Program-made: the position numbers and the translations under genes
The notes under the pieces: generated by a model
What the model was told of the DNA's origin: nothing
The model's input: only the letters and a program-made list of their open reading frames with translations
Database searches by the model: none
Part shown: piece after piece, positions 24,350 through 31,920 of the stretch
Position numbering within the stretch: position 1 is the stretch's first letter
How the letters are laid out: the number at the start of each line of letters is the position of its first letter
DNA from: Palsa-504 sp963767565
GTDB taxonomy: Bacteria > Actinomycetota > Actinomycetes > Streptosporangiales > Streptosporangiaceae
Length of the DNA stretch: 64,000 bases
Assembly: GCA_963767565.1 (NCBI GenBank)
Contig: CAVYEG010000023.1
Coordinates: forward strand, 60,498-124,497
Direction of reading: 5' to 3'

Positions 24350-25102
24350 ATGACGGATCGCCGGGCCGTGGTCCTGTGGGGGCAGGTGGCTGCGCACGCC
24401 GCTGGGCAGAGCCGCCGTGTATCGGTCGCCGACGTGTGCGCGGTCGCGGTCAGCTCGGCTCAGCTGAGCGGGGCATGGCTGGTGGCCGCGCGCGGCGGCG
24501 ACCCGGACTTCGTGATGAGCGTGACGGACCCGGTCGGCGAGCAGCTGGCCGAGCTCCAGCTGATGCTGGGCGAGGGGCCGTGCCATGACGTGCTGGCCTC
24601 GGCCGCGCCGGTCCTGGCCGCCGACCTGGATGATGCGGAGACCGGCCGCCGGTGGCCCGCGTTCATCCCGGCCGCCCGCGAGCTCGGCGCCGGGGCGGTC
24701 TTCGCGTTCCCGCTGATCGTCGGGGCGATCCGGGCCGGGGTACTGGGCCTGTACCGCGGCTCGCCAGGCCCGCTGCCGGACCGGCAGCTGGGTGACCTGC
24801 TCATCCTGGCTGATGCGGCGACCGTGATGCTGCTCGGCAGCGCGGACGGCGACCACCAGGACGGTGACGGAGACGGTGCCTGGCTGGACGGGCAGGCCCG
24901 GGACCTGGCGGTACACCGCGCCGAGATCGACCAGGCCACCGGGATGCTGACGATCCAGCTCGGCGTCCCGGCCGCGGCGGCGTTCGCCCGGCTCCGGGCT
25001 TACGCTTACTCTCAGGACCAGCGTCTGGCCGACGTGGCCGGCGACATCGTCGCCCGGCGGCTGCGGCTGCACCGAGATCAGGGTCAGGATGGCGGCCCGT
25101 GA
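24350..25102 (+). CDS. GAF-ANTAR domain antitermination regulator
   Basis: A 250-residue cytoplasmic regulator. The GAF domain (about residues 20-165) includes LMLGEGPCHDVLASAAPVLAADL and RRWPAFIPAARELGAGAVFAFPL. The C-terminal ANTAR domain (about residues 185-242) includes IDQATGMLTIQLGVPAAAAFARLRAYAYSQDQ. ANTAR domains bind paired RNA hairpins and prevent termination; the GAF ligand is unknown. The actinobacterial GAF-ANTAR type lacks a kinase and may respond directly to a ligand or stress. A second member follows at 25179. Confidence 0.88.
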   Translation: MTDRRAVVLWGQVAAHAAGQSRRVSVADVCAVAVSSAQLSGAWLVAARGGDPDFVMSVTDPVGEQLAELQLMLGEGPCHDVLASAAPVLAADLDDAETGRRWPAFIPAARELGAGAVFAFPLIVGAIRAGVLGLYRGSPGPLPDRQLGDLLILADAATVMLLGSADGDHQDGDGDGAWLDGQARDLAVHRAEIDQATGMLTIQLGVPAAAAFARLRAYAYSQDQRLADVAGDIVARRLRLHRDQGQDGGP

Positions 25103-25178
25103 CCTGTCCGGCTACGTCAGCCACGCTTCTCCTTGCAGCGCTACCTTGAGTCCCTGCTATCGGCGAAAGGTGACCCAG

Positions 25179-25913
25179 ATGGACACCGACCTGCTCTCCG
25201 ACACGTTCGTCGATCTGGCCGACACGATGGTCGCTGACTTCGACGTCATTGACTTCCTGCACCTGCTCACCGACCGCAGCGTCGCTCTGCTGGCCGCGTC
25301 GGCGGCCGGGGTTGTGCTGGCCGACCCGCGCGGCGAGCTGCGGGTCGCGGCGGCCTCCAGCGAGGAAGCCGGGCTGCTGGAGTTGTTCCAGCTGCAGAAT
25401 GACCAGGGACCCTGCCTGGAGTGCTTCCGCACCGGCCGGCCCGTCACGGCCGGTGACCTCACCAGCCCGGCCTCGCGGTGGCCCCGGTTCGCCGAAGCCG
25501 CCGTGCGGTCCGGGTTCCGGACGGTGGAGGCACTGCCGATGCGGCTGCGGGATCAGGTCATCGGCGCGCTGAACCTGTTCCGCGCCGAGCCAGGTCCGCT
25601 TGAGGCGGCAGACCTGCGCATTGCCCAGGCGCTGGCCGACGTGGCCACCATTGGCCTGCTGCACGAGCGCAACGTGCGCCGCCGCGAAACCGTCGCCGAG
25701 CAGCTCCAGGCCGCGCTGAACAGCCGGGTCATCATCGAGCAGGCCAAGGGCAAGCTCGCCGAGCGGCGCAGCATCGACATGGACCGCGCCTTCACCATGC
25801 TGCGCGACTACGCCAGGAACACCAACCAGCGTCTGACCAACGTCGCCCGCGACTTCGTTAACGGCGCTACCGCGGAATTCCCGCCTCCGGCGCAGCGTCA
25901 GCCGCAGCGCTAG
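25179..25913 (+). CDS. GAF-ANTAR domain antitermination regulator, second copy
   Basis: A 244-residue protein. The GAF domain (about residues 20-165) includes the SVALLAASAAGVVLAD core, QNDQGPCLECFRTGRPVTAGDL and MRLRDQVIGALNLFR. The ANTAR domain at the C-terminus has SRVIIEQAKGKLAERRSIDMDRAFTMLRDYARNTNQRL. ATG at 25179 has AAAGGTGA six bases upstream. It lies 76 bases behind the first GAF-ANTAR gene and is followed by a strong hairpin at 25954-25987. Confidence 0.9.
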   Translation: MDTDLLSDTFVDLADTMVADFDVIDFLHLLTDRSVALLAASAAGVVLADPRGELRVAAASSEEAGLLELFQLQNDQGPCLECFRTGRPVTAGDLTSPASRWPRFAEAAVRSGFRTVEALPMRLRDQVIGALNLFRAEPGPLEAADLRIAQALADVATIGLLHERNVRRRETVAEQLQAALNSRVIIEQAKGKLAERRSIDMDRAFTMLRDYARNTNQRLTNVARDFVNGATAEFPPPAQRQPQR

Positions 25914-25953
25914 CAGCCGCGCAGGACCGTACGCCACTTCGGCGGAATCGAAA

Positions 25954-25987
25954 GGTCCGCTCCCAGCCCGATGGCTGGGAGCGGACC
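25954..25987. terminator. Perfect 15-bp hairpin, probable bidirectional terminator
   Basis: GGTCCGCTCCCAGCC (25954-25968), loop CGAT, GGCTGGGAGCGGACC (25973-25987). It stands between the ends of the convergent GAF-ANTAR gene (25913) and the phasin-like gene (26077), with A residues on one flank and CTT on the other. Confidence 0.85.
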
Positions 25988-26076
25988 CTTACCCTTGGCA
26001 GGTCAGAGCTGTCCTGCCGCCTCGATGCTGAACCGGCGCGGTTCGGCGTCTGCGTGCGGCGGGGCGGGCCGCGTGG

Positions 26077-26535
26077 TTACTTGGTGTCGGCCTCGACCAG
26101 GCGCTCGACGAGCTCGTCGACGGTGCCGGTCTTGGGCAGGTGGCGCTGGTCGAGCCGGTCGCTCAGCTCGGCCTTGGTCAGGCCTTCGTAGCGCTCGCGG
26201 GCCTTGTCGTGGGCGTGCCTGGCCTGCTCGCGCTCGGCCTTGCGGGCCTCGCGGGCCAGTTCCTTCTCGGCCGCCTCGACCTGGCCGGCCTGCGCGCGGG
26301 CGGCTTGCTCGGCCTGGCCGGCCTGCTCGTGCACGAGCTCGCGGGCCGACTCGGCCTGCTTGCGGACCAGGCCGCTGACGGACTCGGCCTGGTCGCGGAC
26401 GGCACCGGACAGCATGCCCGCGGAGTCCGCCCATTTCAGGGTGAGGTCCCGGCTGATGTCGACGGTCCGCTGCACGAAGTCGAAGTAGCGCTCGACGACC
26501 GGGACCAGGTTGACCTGCGGCAGGCCGGGAAGCAT
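26077..26535 (-). CDS. Phasin-like protein with C-terminal SAP/Rho-N-like module, 5' end probably damaged
   Basis: From ATG 26535 the protein has 152 residues. The first third (VNLVPVVERYFDFVQRTVDISRDLTLKWADSAG) resembles phasin-like helical proteins. The middle is a long Glu/Ala/Arg coiled coil. The end (YEGLTKAELSDRLDQRHLPKTGTVDELVERLVE) is a SAP/Rho N-terminal-like helix-turn-helix module. The reading frame remains convincing upstream of the ATG (AEKIADFWAQGSQRLSDF) back to a TAA at 26622-26624, but contains no ATG, GTG or TTG. The original start therefore seems lost, and the shorter start at 26535 has no good ribosome site. Confidence 0.7.
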   Translation of the reverse strand: MLPGLPQVNLVPVVERYFDFVQRTVDISRDLTLKWADSAGMLSGAVRDQAESVSGLVRKQAESARELVHEQAGQAEQAARAQAGQVEAAEKELAREARKAEREQARHAHDKARERYEGLTKAELSDRLDQRHLPKTGTVDELVERLVEADTK

Positions 26536-26620
26536 GAAGTCGCTCAGCCGCTGGGAGCCCTGGGCCCAGAAGTCGGCGATCTTCTCTGCCGTGCTGGCTG
26601 CCTGGCGGCCTCCGGTCCGC

Positions 26621-26644
26621 GTTTAGCCGCTGGACGGAGGGTAG
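26621..26644 (+). promoter_or_regulatory. SigB/SigF-like promoter in front of the hemerythrin remnant
   Basis: GTTT (26621-26624), 14 bases, GGGTAG (26639-26644). It sits exactly between the damaged phasin-like frame and the hemerythrin remnant and now drives truncated sequence. Confidence 0.45.
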
Positions 26645-26649
26645 TGCGC

Positions 26650-26831
26650 CGAACGTCACCCATCACATCGAGGAGGAAGAGGACGAGTGGTTCCCGCAGG
26701 TGCGGACGAGGCTCAGCCGCAAGCAGCTCCAGGACATCGGAGCCAGGCTTTCCGAAGCCCGGGCCAAGGCCCCGCGGTCGCCGGCCCAGCCCAGCGCCCT
26801 GAAGAAGACGCTGGACGCCGTCATCTCCTGA
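26650..26831 (+). pseudogene. Hemerythrin HHE-domain protein, C-terminal remnant
   Basis: A frame ending at TGA 26829-26831 encodes NVTHHIEEEEDEWFPQVRTR, then LSRKQLQDIGARLSEARAKAPRSPAQPS. This matches the last third of HHE hemerythrin-domain proteins: final metal-ligand His/Glu helix, then the AK..AP..P tail. The first two thirds of the domain are missing, and sequence directly upstream is promoter-like. No start codon with a ribosome site is visible. It faces away from the damaged phasin-like gene. Confidence 0.75.
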
Positions 26832-26856
26832 CTCAAGCCGGTAGCCAGGGCGATCG

Positions 26857-27792
26857 ATGAATCATAGCCGGGCTGAGGTTGCGCCGGACGAGTACGATCC
26901 ACGGGTCCTTCGCCTCCCGGACGGGAGGGATCTGGCGTACTGCCTGTATGGTCGCGAGGACGGGGCGCCGGTCCTGTTTTTCTACGGGACGCCCGGCACG
27001 ATGTTCCTCGCTCCGGATCGGCTGGTGCCAGTTCATGAGCTGGGAATCCGCCTGCTGGTGGTGGACCGGCCGGGCTATGGCGCATCGACCCGGCTGCCGG
27101 GCCGCGGCGTCGCGGCAGCCGCCGGCGACCTGGCCGTCCTCGTCGGTCACCTGGGCTGGGACCGCTTCGCGGTGTGGGGGGCTTCGGGCGGCGGCCCGCA
27201 CGCGCTGGCCTGTGCCGCGGGCCTGGGTGACCGGATCGCCCGCTGTGCCTGCGTGGTGAGCCCTGCACCGTTTGATGCTGACGGGCTGGACTGGCTCGAC
27301 GGCATGTCGGCGCTTAATGTCGAGGAATTCACTCGTGCCCTGGCCGGGGAAGCGGCTTACCGGCCGCTGGCCGAGCAGCTCGCCCGCGCCGCCCTGACGG
27401 CGGCCGAACGCGGCGCCCTGGCCGTCGCTGATGACTATGCCCTGGCCGAATCTGACCGCGCAGTGCTCGCCGCGCAGGCGCGATCACCCGGTCATCTGTT
27501 CCGCACCGAAGCCGCCTACGCCCGCGGGATCGACGGGTGCGTCGATGACGTCATCGCGTTCACCCGTCCGTGGAACTTCGATGTCGGCAGCATCCGGGTG
27601 CCCGTGTCCGTCTGGTACGGGCCAGATGATGCCCTGTGCCCTCGGGCTCACACTGACTGGCTCCTGGAGCACATACCTGACGCGGAAGCCCGGGAACTGC
27701 CCGGCGGTCACGTCCTGGACGAGCCGAGCTTGAACCGCGTTTACACGTGGCTGATATCTGGTCCGCAGCAATCTGCGGGCATGCCGGGATGA
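26857..27792 (+). CDS. Alpha/beta hydrolase
   Basis: A 311-residue alpha/beta-hydrolase fold protein. It has the oxyanion-region FFYGTPGTMF, RPGYGAS, the nucleophile elbow WGASGGGPHALA (Ser about residue 110), the acid in WYGPDDALCPRAH, and the catalytic His in ELPGGHVLDE. This triad fits an esterase/lipase or C-C hydrolase; substrate unknown. Its stop overlaps the start of a YCII fragment (ATGA at 27789-27792), showing that a YCII gene once followed in the same operon. Confidence 0.9.
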   Translation: MNHSRAEVAPDEYDPRVLRLPDGRDLAYCLYGREDGAPVLFFYGTPGTMFLAPDRLVPVHELGIRLLVVDRPGYGASTRLPGRGVAAAAGDLAVLVGHLGWDRFAVWGASGGGPHALACAAGLGDRIARCACVVSPAPFDADGLDWLDGMSALNVEEFTRALAGEAAYRPLAEQLARAALTAAERGALAVADDYALAESDRAVLAAQARSPGHLFRTEAAYARGIDGCVDDVIAFTRPWNFDVGSIRVPVSVWYGPDDALCPRAHTDWLLEHIPDAEARELPGGHVLDEPSLNRVYTWLISGPQQSAGMPG

Positions 27793-27860
27793 AGTACGTG
27801 CTGCTGTTCGTCGAGACCGAGGAGTTCGAGCGCGAGCTGGACGCCATGGGCCCCGGCGCG
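27789..27860 (+). pseudogene. YCII-family protein, N-terminal remnant
   Basis: MKYVLLFVETEEFERELDAM begins at 27789, overlapping the hydrolase stop. It is the start of a YCII/DGPF-domain protein, and then family similarity stops abruptly near 27860. The following open frame in this phase (to 28406) is antisense to other genes and is not meaningful. Only about 22 residues survive. Confidence 0.6.
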
Positions 27861-28048
27861 TCCAGCAGGATCAGCGACGCCTCGGCCTCGCCGTTCAGCT
27901 TGAAGAAGTCATCGAATACCTCCTCGGCGCAGGCCGCGGCCAGCGACGGCGCCGGATGGCCCGCGAACCGCCGCGCCGCCTCGATGGCAACGACACCAGC
28001 CACCCTTGCGACGCTAACCGCGCCGCCACCCACCCGGTGTCCAACCAT
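27860..28048 (-). pseudogene. Unidentified gene fragment, minus strand
   Basis: From ATG 28048 the minus strand encodes GVVAIEAARRFAGHPAPSLA, then AACAEEVFDDFFKLNGEAEASLILLDAPGP, with natural amino-acid composition. It then runs into the antisense of the YCII fragment near 27860, where it loses sense. It looks like the N-terminal part of a truncated gene, fused tail-to-tail to the YCII remnant. Family not recognised. Confidence 0.35.
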
Positions 28049-28093
28049 GAGGCACTCACCACTGGGCCGCCTGCAAATAGCCGGTGTACGTCC

Positions 28094-28471
28094 TCACACG
28101 GTCTGGACCCGCGCCGGAACCCCGCGAGCGCGCAGGAGGGTGCGGATATCGACCGGATCGCTGGTCAGGACGAGATCGCCGGGCGCTGTCATCAGGGCTG
28201 CGTGTCCGTCGACCACATCGGCGGAACCGGCCAGCGCCAGCAATTCGCCGATGCGCTTGCCGTCGCCCGGCGCGAGCGGTTCGATGCCGACGCCCGCCAG
28301 GACCCGAGCGAGGTTGGCCTGCTTACGCCCGTCTCGCCACGCTTGCCCGACGACGGCGGAGCTGACCCGGATCGGCGTTCCCTGCTGCTGGAGCACCCGC
28401 AGCTGAGCACCGATCATCCGGTCCCGGCGATCGACAGCCACCAGTGCGCCTGCGTCTAGGACTACCTTCAC
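28094..28471 (-). CDS. PIN-domain toxin, VapC-like
   Basis: A 125-residue PIN-domain protein, probable metal-dependent RNase toxin. It starts VKVVLDAGALVAVDRRDR, with the first catalytic Asp at residue 5. Other acidic points are SADVVDGHAAL and LTSDPVDIRTLL. The usual Glu of the second motif is Gln here (VVGQAWRDG), as in the actinobacterial AQVWRDG subgroup. GTG at 28471 overlaps the antitoxin stop (GTGA), the usual antitoxin-first arrangement. The target RNA is unknown. Confidence 0.87.
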   Translation of the reverse strand: MKVVLDAGALVAVDRRDRMIGAQLRVLQQQGTPIRVSSAVVGQAWRDGRKQANLARVLAGVGIEPLAPGDGKRIGELLALAGSADVVDGHAALMTAPGDLVLTSDPVDIRTLLRARGVPARVQTV

Positions 28472-28716
28472 GCCGCGTCCGTGCGCGGCGCCTGTCCGAG
28501 ACGGGAGGCCGCCTCCTCCAGCTCCGCCTGGGTAAACGGGCCCTGCTCCGCCTCCCACTGGTCGAGAGCAGCACCGAGCAGTTCATTGCGCAGCTTGTCG
28601 GCTGCCGCCTCGCTGAGCCACGTCGATACGCTCGTACCCTGCCGGGCCGCGGCCTGCCTGACGTCCGCGCCGAGCTCGGGCGGCATCGTCACAGAAAATC
28701 TATCCACCTGCGCCAT
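28468..28716 (-). CDS. Ribbon-helix-helix-type antitoxin, VapB-like
   Basis: An 82-residue protein. The start VDRFSVTMPPELGADVRQAAARQG has the beta-strand plus helix pattern of a ribbon-helix-helix DNA-binding domain. The C-terminal part (LDQWEAEQGPFTQAELEEAASRLG) would be the toxin-neutralising tail. ATG at 28716 sits four bases from a double palindromic operator, so there is no room for a ribosome site and the transcript is probably leaderless. It precedes and overlaps the PIN toxin. Confidence 0.85.
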   Translation of the reverse strand: MAQVDRFSVTMPPELGADVRQAAARQGTSVSTWLSEAAADKLRNELLGAALDQWEAEQGPFTQAELEEAASRLGQAPRTDAA

Positions 28717-28719
28717 AAG

Positions 28720-28744
28720 TACGATCGTAACAGTTACGATCGTA
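28720..28744. promoter_or_regulatory. Probable vapBC autoregulatory operator
   Basis: TACGATCGTA occurs twice (28720-28729 and 28735-28744), each a perfect 10-bp palindrome, centres 15 bp apart, ending four bases before the antitoxin ATG. Two tandem palindromes are the expected binding site of a ribbon-helix-helix antitoxin dimer pair. Confidence 0.8.
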
Positions 28745-28764
28745 TGCGCGGCTCTGGCCGCGGC

Positions 28765-29898
28765 CTACAGTCCCAGCTGGCGGGCAATGAGCATCCGCTG
28801 CACCTCGCTGGTGCCCTCGCCGATCTCCAGGATCTTGGCGTCCCGGTAGAACCGGCCGACCGGGAACTCGTTCATGAACCCGTACCCGCCGAACACCTGG
28901 GTGGCCGCCCGCGCGTTGTCCATGGCCGCGTTCGACGACACCAGCTTGGCGATGGCCGCCTCCTTCTTGAACGGCTCGCCGCGCAGCAGCTTGGCCGCCG
29001 CCGCGTAGTAGGCCAGCCGCGCGGTGTGCGCCCGCGCCTCCATGTCCGCGATCATGAACTGGATGGCCTGGTAGTGGCCGATCGGATGACCGAACGCCTC
29101 CCGCTCGCGCGCGTACCGCAGCGACTCGTCCACGCAGCCCTGGGCCAGCCCGGTGGCCAGCGCCGCGATGGCGATCCGGCCCTCGTCCAGGATGGACAGG
29201 AACTGCGCGTAGCCGCGGCCGCGCTCGCCGACCAGGTTCGCCGCGGGCACCCGCACGTCGTCGAAGAACAGCTCGCGGGTGTCGGAGGCGCTCCAGCCGA
29301 CCTTGGAGTACTTCGGCGCGACCCGGAAGCCGGGGGTGCCGGCCGGGACGATGATCGCCGAGATCTGGCGCTCGCCGGTCAGCGCGGTCACCGTGACCAG
29401 CGCGGTGATGTCGGTGCCCGAGTTGGTGATGAACGCCTTGGACCCGTTGATCACCCAGTCCCCGCCGTCCAGGGCGGCGGTGGTCCGGGTGGCGCCGGCG
29501 TCCGAGCCGCCGCCCGGCTCGGTCAGGCCGAACGCGCCCAGCTTCTGGCCCGCGGCCAGCGCGGGCAGCCACCGCTGCTTCTGCTCCTCGGTACCGAACC
29601 GGTAGATCGGCATGGCGCCCAGCGAGACCCCGGCCTCCAGCGTGATGGCCACCGAGGAGTCGACCCGGGCCAGTTCCTCCAGGGCCAGGCACAGCGCGAA
29701 GTAGTCGCCGCCCATGCCGCCGTACTCCTCCGCGATGGGCAGGCCGAACAGGCCCATCGCGCCCATCTTGGCCACGATCTCGTAGGGGAACTCGCCGCGC
29801 TCGTACAGCTCCCCGATGACCGGGGCGACTTCCTTGCGGGCGAACTCCTCGACCGAGGCGCGCAGCGCCTCGTGCTCCTCGGACAGCGTGAGGTCCAT
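28765..29898 (-). CDS. Acyl-CoA dehydrogenase, probable isovaleryl-CoA dehydrogenase
   Basis: A 377-residue FAD-dependent acyl-CoA dehydrogenase. Visible are LTEPGGGSDAGATRT (FAD/substrate site), VINGSKAFITNSG, KVGWSASDTRELFF and the C-terminal QVFGGYGFMNEFPVGRFYRDAKILEIGEGTSEVQ. It is the last gene of an operon with 3-hydroxy-3-methylglutaryl-CoA lyase and a biotin-dependent acyl-CoA carboxylase. In the leucine pathway the matching enzyme is isovaleryl-CoA dehydrogenase, so that assignment rests on context. Its start overlaps the carboxylase alpha stop by one base. Confidence 0.9.
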   Translation of the reverse strand: MDLTLSEEHEALRASVEEFARKEVAPVIGELYERGEFPYEIVAKMGAMGLFGLPIAEEYGGMGGDYFALCLALEELARVDSSVAITLEAGVSLGAMPIYRFGTEEQKQRWLPALAAGQKLGAFGLTEPGGGSDAGATRTTAALDGGDWVINGSKAFITNSGTDITALVTVTALTGERQISAIIVPAGTPGFRVAPKYSKVGWSASDTRELFFDDVRVPAANLVGERGRGYAQFLSILDEGRIAIAALATGLAQGCVDESLRYAREREAFGHPIGHYQAIQFMIADMEARAHTARLAYYAAAAKLLRGEPFKKEAAIAKLVSSNAAMDNARAATQVFGGYGFMNEFPVGRFYRDAKILEIGEGTSEVQRMLIARQLGL

Positions 29899-31910
29899 TA
29901 CTCCTGCTCCTGTACATCAGGGGGTTCCACAACCAGCAGCACGGCGTCCTTGGCCACGGTCCCGCCCGGCTTGGCGCGCAGGCCGCGCACGATGCCGTCG
30001 ACCGGGGCGGCCAGGACGTGCTCCATCTTCATCGCCTCGACCACGACCAGGCGCTGGCCCGCGGTGACGGGCTGGCCTTCGGCCACCTCGACCAGGGTCA
30101 CCGTGCCCGGCATGGGCGAGACCACCGGACCGCCCGAGCCGGCGGCGGCCTGCGCGGCGGCCGCGTCCAGCGGCGCCTGCTCGCGGACCGCCCAGGCCTG
30201 GCCGTCCCGGCCCAGCCACAGCGTGTCCCCAGCCAGGGCGACTCCATACGAGCGCGTCACCCCGTCCACGGTCACCGGCACCCGCGACTCGCCCGGGTGC
30301 GCCGCGACCTGCGCCCGCACCGGCTCCGCCCCGTCTACCGCCACGACCGCGCCGGCGGCCCGGCCGCGGGCCCGGACCTCGACCGGCCCGGTGCTACTGA
30401 CACCGCTGCCGCCGACGGTCATCCGCCAGGCGGTCCAGGCCGGCTCGCCGACCCGCCAGCCGCCCGGCACGTCGAACGGGTCGACCACCGGCCCGGCCGG
30501 CTCCAGCGCGGCCAGCGCCAGCACCGCCGCGGCGGGCAGCACGTCGGGCGGCGGCTCGGCCGCGACCAGCGCGTCCAGCCGCCGCCCGACCAGGCCGGTG
30601 TCCAGCCGCCCGGCCTGCACGTCAGGATCGGCCAGCAGCGCCCGCAGGAACCCGGCGTTCGTGCCCAGCCCGAGGATCACCACCTCGCCCAGGGCGGCGT
30701 CCAGCTTCGCCAGCGCCTCGGCCCGGTCGGCCCCGTAGGCGATCACCTTGGCCAGCATCGGGTCGTAGTCGCTGCCCACCACGGTGCCCGCGGCGATCCC
30801 GGCGTCCACCCGCGCCCCGTCCGGCCAGCTCAAGGCCAGGACGCGGCCGCCGGTAGGCAGGAAGCCCGCCGCCGGGTCCTCGGCGTAGATCCGGGCCTCT
30901 ACCGCGTGGCCGCGGGCCCGCCGCTGGGCCGGCCACGGCTCCGGCTCGCCGGCCGCCACCCGTAGCTGCAGCTCCACCAGGTCCAGGCCGAAGATCTCCT
31001 CGGTGACCGGGTGCTCCACCTGCAGCCGGGTGTTCATCTCCATGAAGAAGAACTCGTCCGGCCGGTCGCCGCCCACGATGAACTCCACCGTCCCGGCCCC
31101 CACGTAGCCGACCGCGCGGGCCGCCTCGACCGCGGCGGCGCCCATGGCCCCGCGCTGCGTCTCGTCCAGCAGCGGCGACGGCGCCTCCTCGATGATCTTC
31201 TGGTGCCGCCGCTGCAGCGAGCACTCGCGCTCGCCCAGGTGGATGGCGTTGCCGTGGGCATCGGCCAGGACCTGGATCTCGATGTGCCTGGGGCCGGTGA
31301 CCAGCCGCTCGACCAGCAGCGTGTCGTCCCCGAAGCTGCTCCGGGCCTCGCGCCGGGCCGAGCTGATCGCGTCGGCCAGGTCCTCGGCCCGGTGCACCTC
31401 GCGCATGCCCTTGCCGCCGCCGCCCGCGCTCGGCTTGAGCAGCACCGGGTAGCCGGTCTCGGCCACGGCCCGGGCCAGTGCCTCGTCGTCCAGGCCGGAC
31501 CCGTCCGAGCCGGGCACCACGGGTACGCCCGCCTTGGCCACGGTCTGCTTGGCCCGGATCTTGTCGCCCATGGCCTCGATGGCTGACGACGGCGGGCCCA
31601 CGAACGCGATCCCGGCCGCCTCGCAGGCCGCGGCGAACGCCGTGTTCTCCGACAGGAACCCGTACCCGGGATGGACGGCCTGCGCGCCGGCCCGCCGGGC
31701 CGCACCGACCACCGCGTCCACCGACAGGTAGGCCGGCGCCGGGCCCAGGTGCACGGCCAGGTCGGCCAGCCGCACGTGCGGCGCGGCCGCGTCCGGGTCG
31801 GTGTACACCGCCACGGACCGGATGCCGAGCCGCCGCAGGGTCCTGATCACCCGGCAGGCGATCTCGCCCCGGTTGGCCACCAGCACGGTGTCGAACATGC
31901 GCTCTCCCAT
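29898..31910 (-). CDS. Biotin-dependent acyl-CoA carboxylase alpha subunit (methylcrotonyl-CoA carboxylase-like)
   Basis: A 670-residue subunit. The biotin carboxylase domain (residues 5-450) has FDTVLVANRGEIACRVIRTLRRLGI, LLKPSAGGGGKGM (ATP grasp), ECSLQRRHQKIIEEAPSP and FMEMNTRLQVEHPVTE. A linker and a C-terminal biotinyl domain follow, with the biotin Lys in EAMKMEHVLAAP near residue 635. Operon context points to methylcrotonyl-CoA carboxylation in leucine breakdown. Start at ATG 31910; ATG at 31898 with a closer GGGAG is also possible. Confidence 0.92.
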   Translation of the reverse strand: MGERMFDTVLVANRGEIACRVIRTLRRLGIRSVAVYTDPDAAAPHVRLADLAVHLGPAPAYLSVDAVVGAARRAGAQAVHPGYGFLSENTAFAAACEAAGIAFVGPPSSAIEAMGDKIRAKQTVAKAGVPVVPGSDGSGLDDEALARAVAETGYPVLLKPSAGGGGKGMREVHRAEDLADAISSARREARSSFGDDTLLVERLVTGPRHIEIQVLADAHGNAIHLGERECSLQRRHQKIIEEAPSPLLDETQRGAMGAAAVEAARAVGYVGAGTVEFIVGGDRPDEFFFMEMNTRLQVEHPVTEEIFGLDLVELQLRVAAGEPEPWPAQRRARGHAVEARIYAEDPAAGFLPTGGRVLALSWPDGARVDAGIAAGTVVGSDYDPMLAKVIAYGADRAEALAKLDAALGEVVILGLGTNAGFLRALLADPDVQAGRLDTGLVGRRLDALVAAEPPPDVLPAAAVLALAALEPAGPVVDPFDVPGGWRVGEPAWTAWRMTVGGSGVSSTGPVEVRARGRAAGAVVAVDGAEPVRAQVAAHPGESRVPVTVDGVTRSYGVALAGDTLWLGRDGQAWAVREQAPLDAAAAQAAAGSGGPVVSPMPGTVTLVEVAEGQPVTAGQRLVVVEAMKMEHVLAAPVDGIVRGLRAKPGGTVAKDAVLLVVEPPDVQEQE

Positions 31911-31920
31911 TATCCGGGCC

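Noticed and set aside
28444..30738. 764-codon plus-strand open frame
   Set aside because: Antisense to the acyl-CoA dehydrogenase and carboxylase alpha genes.
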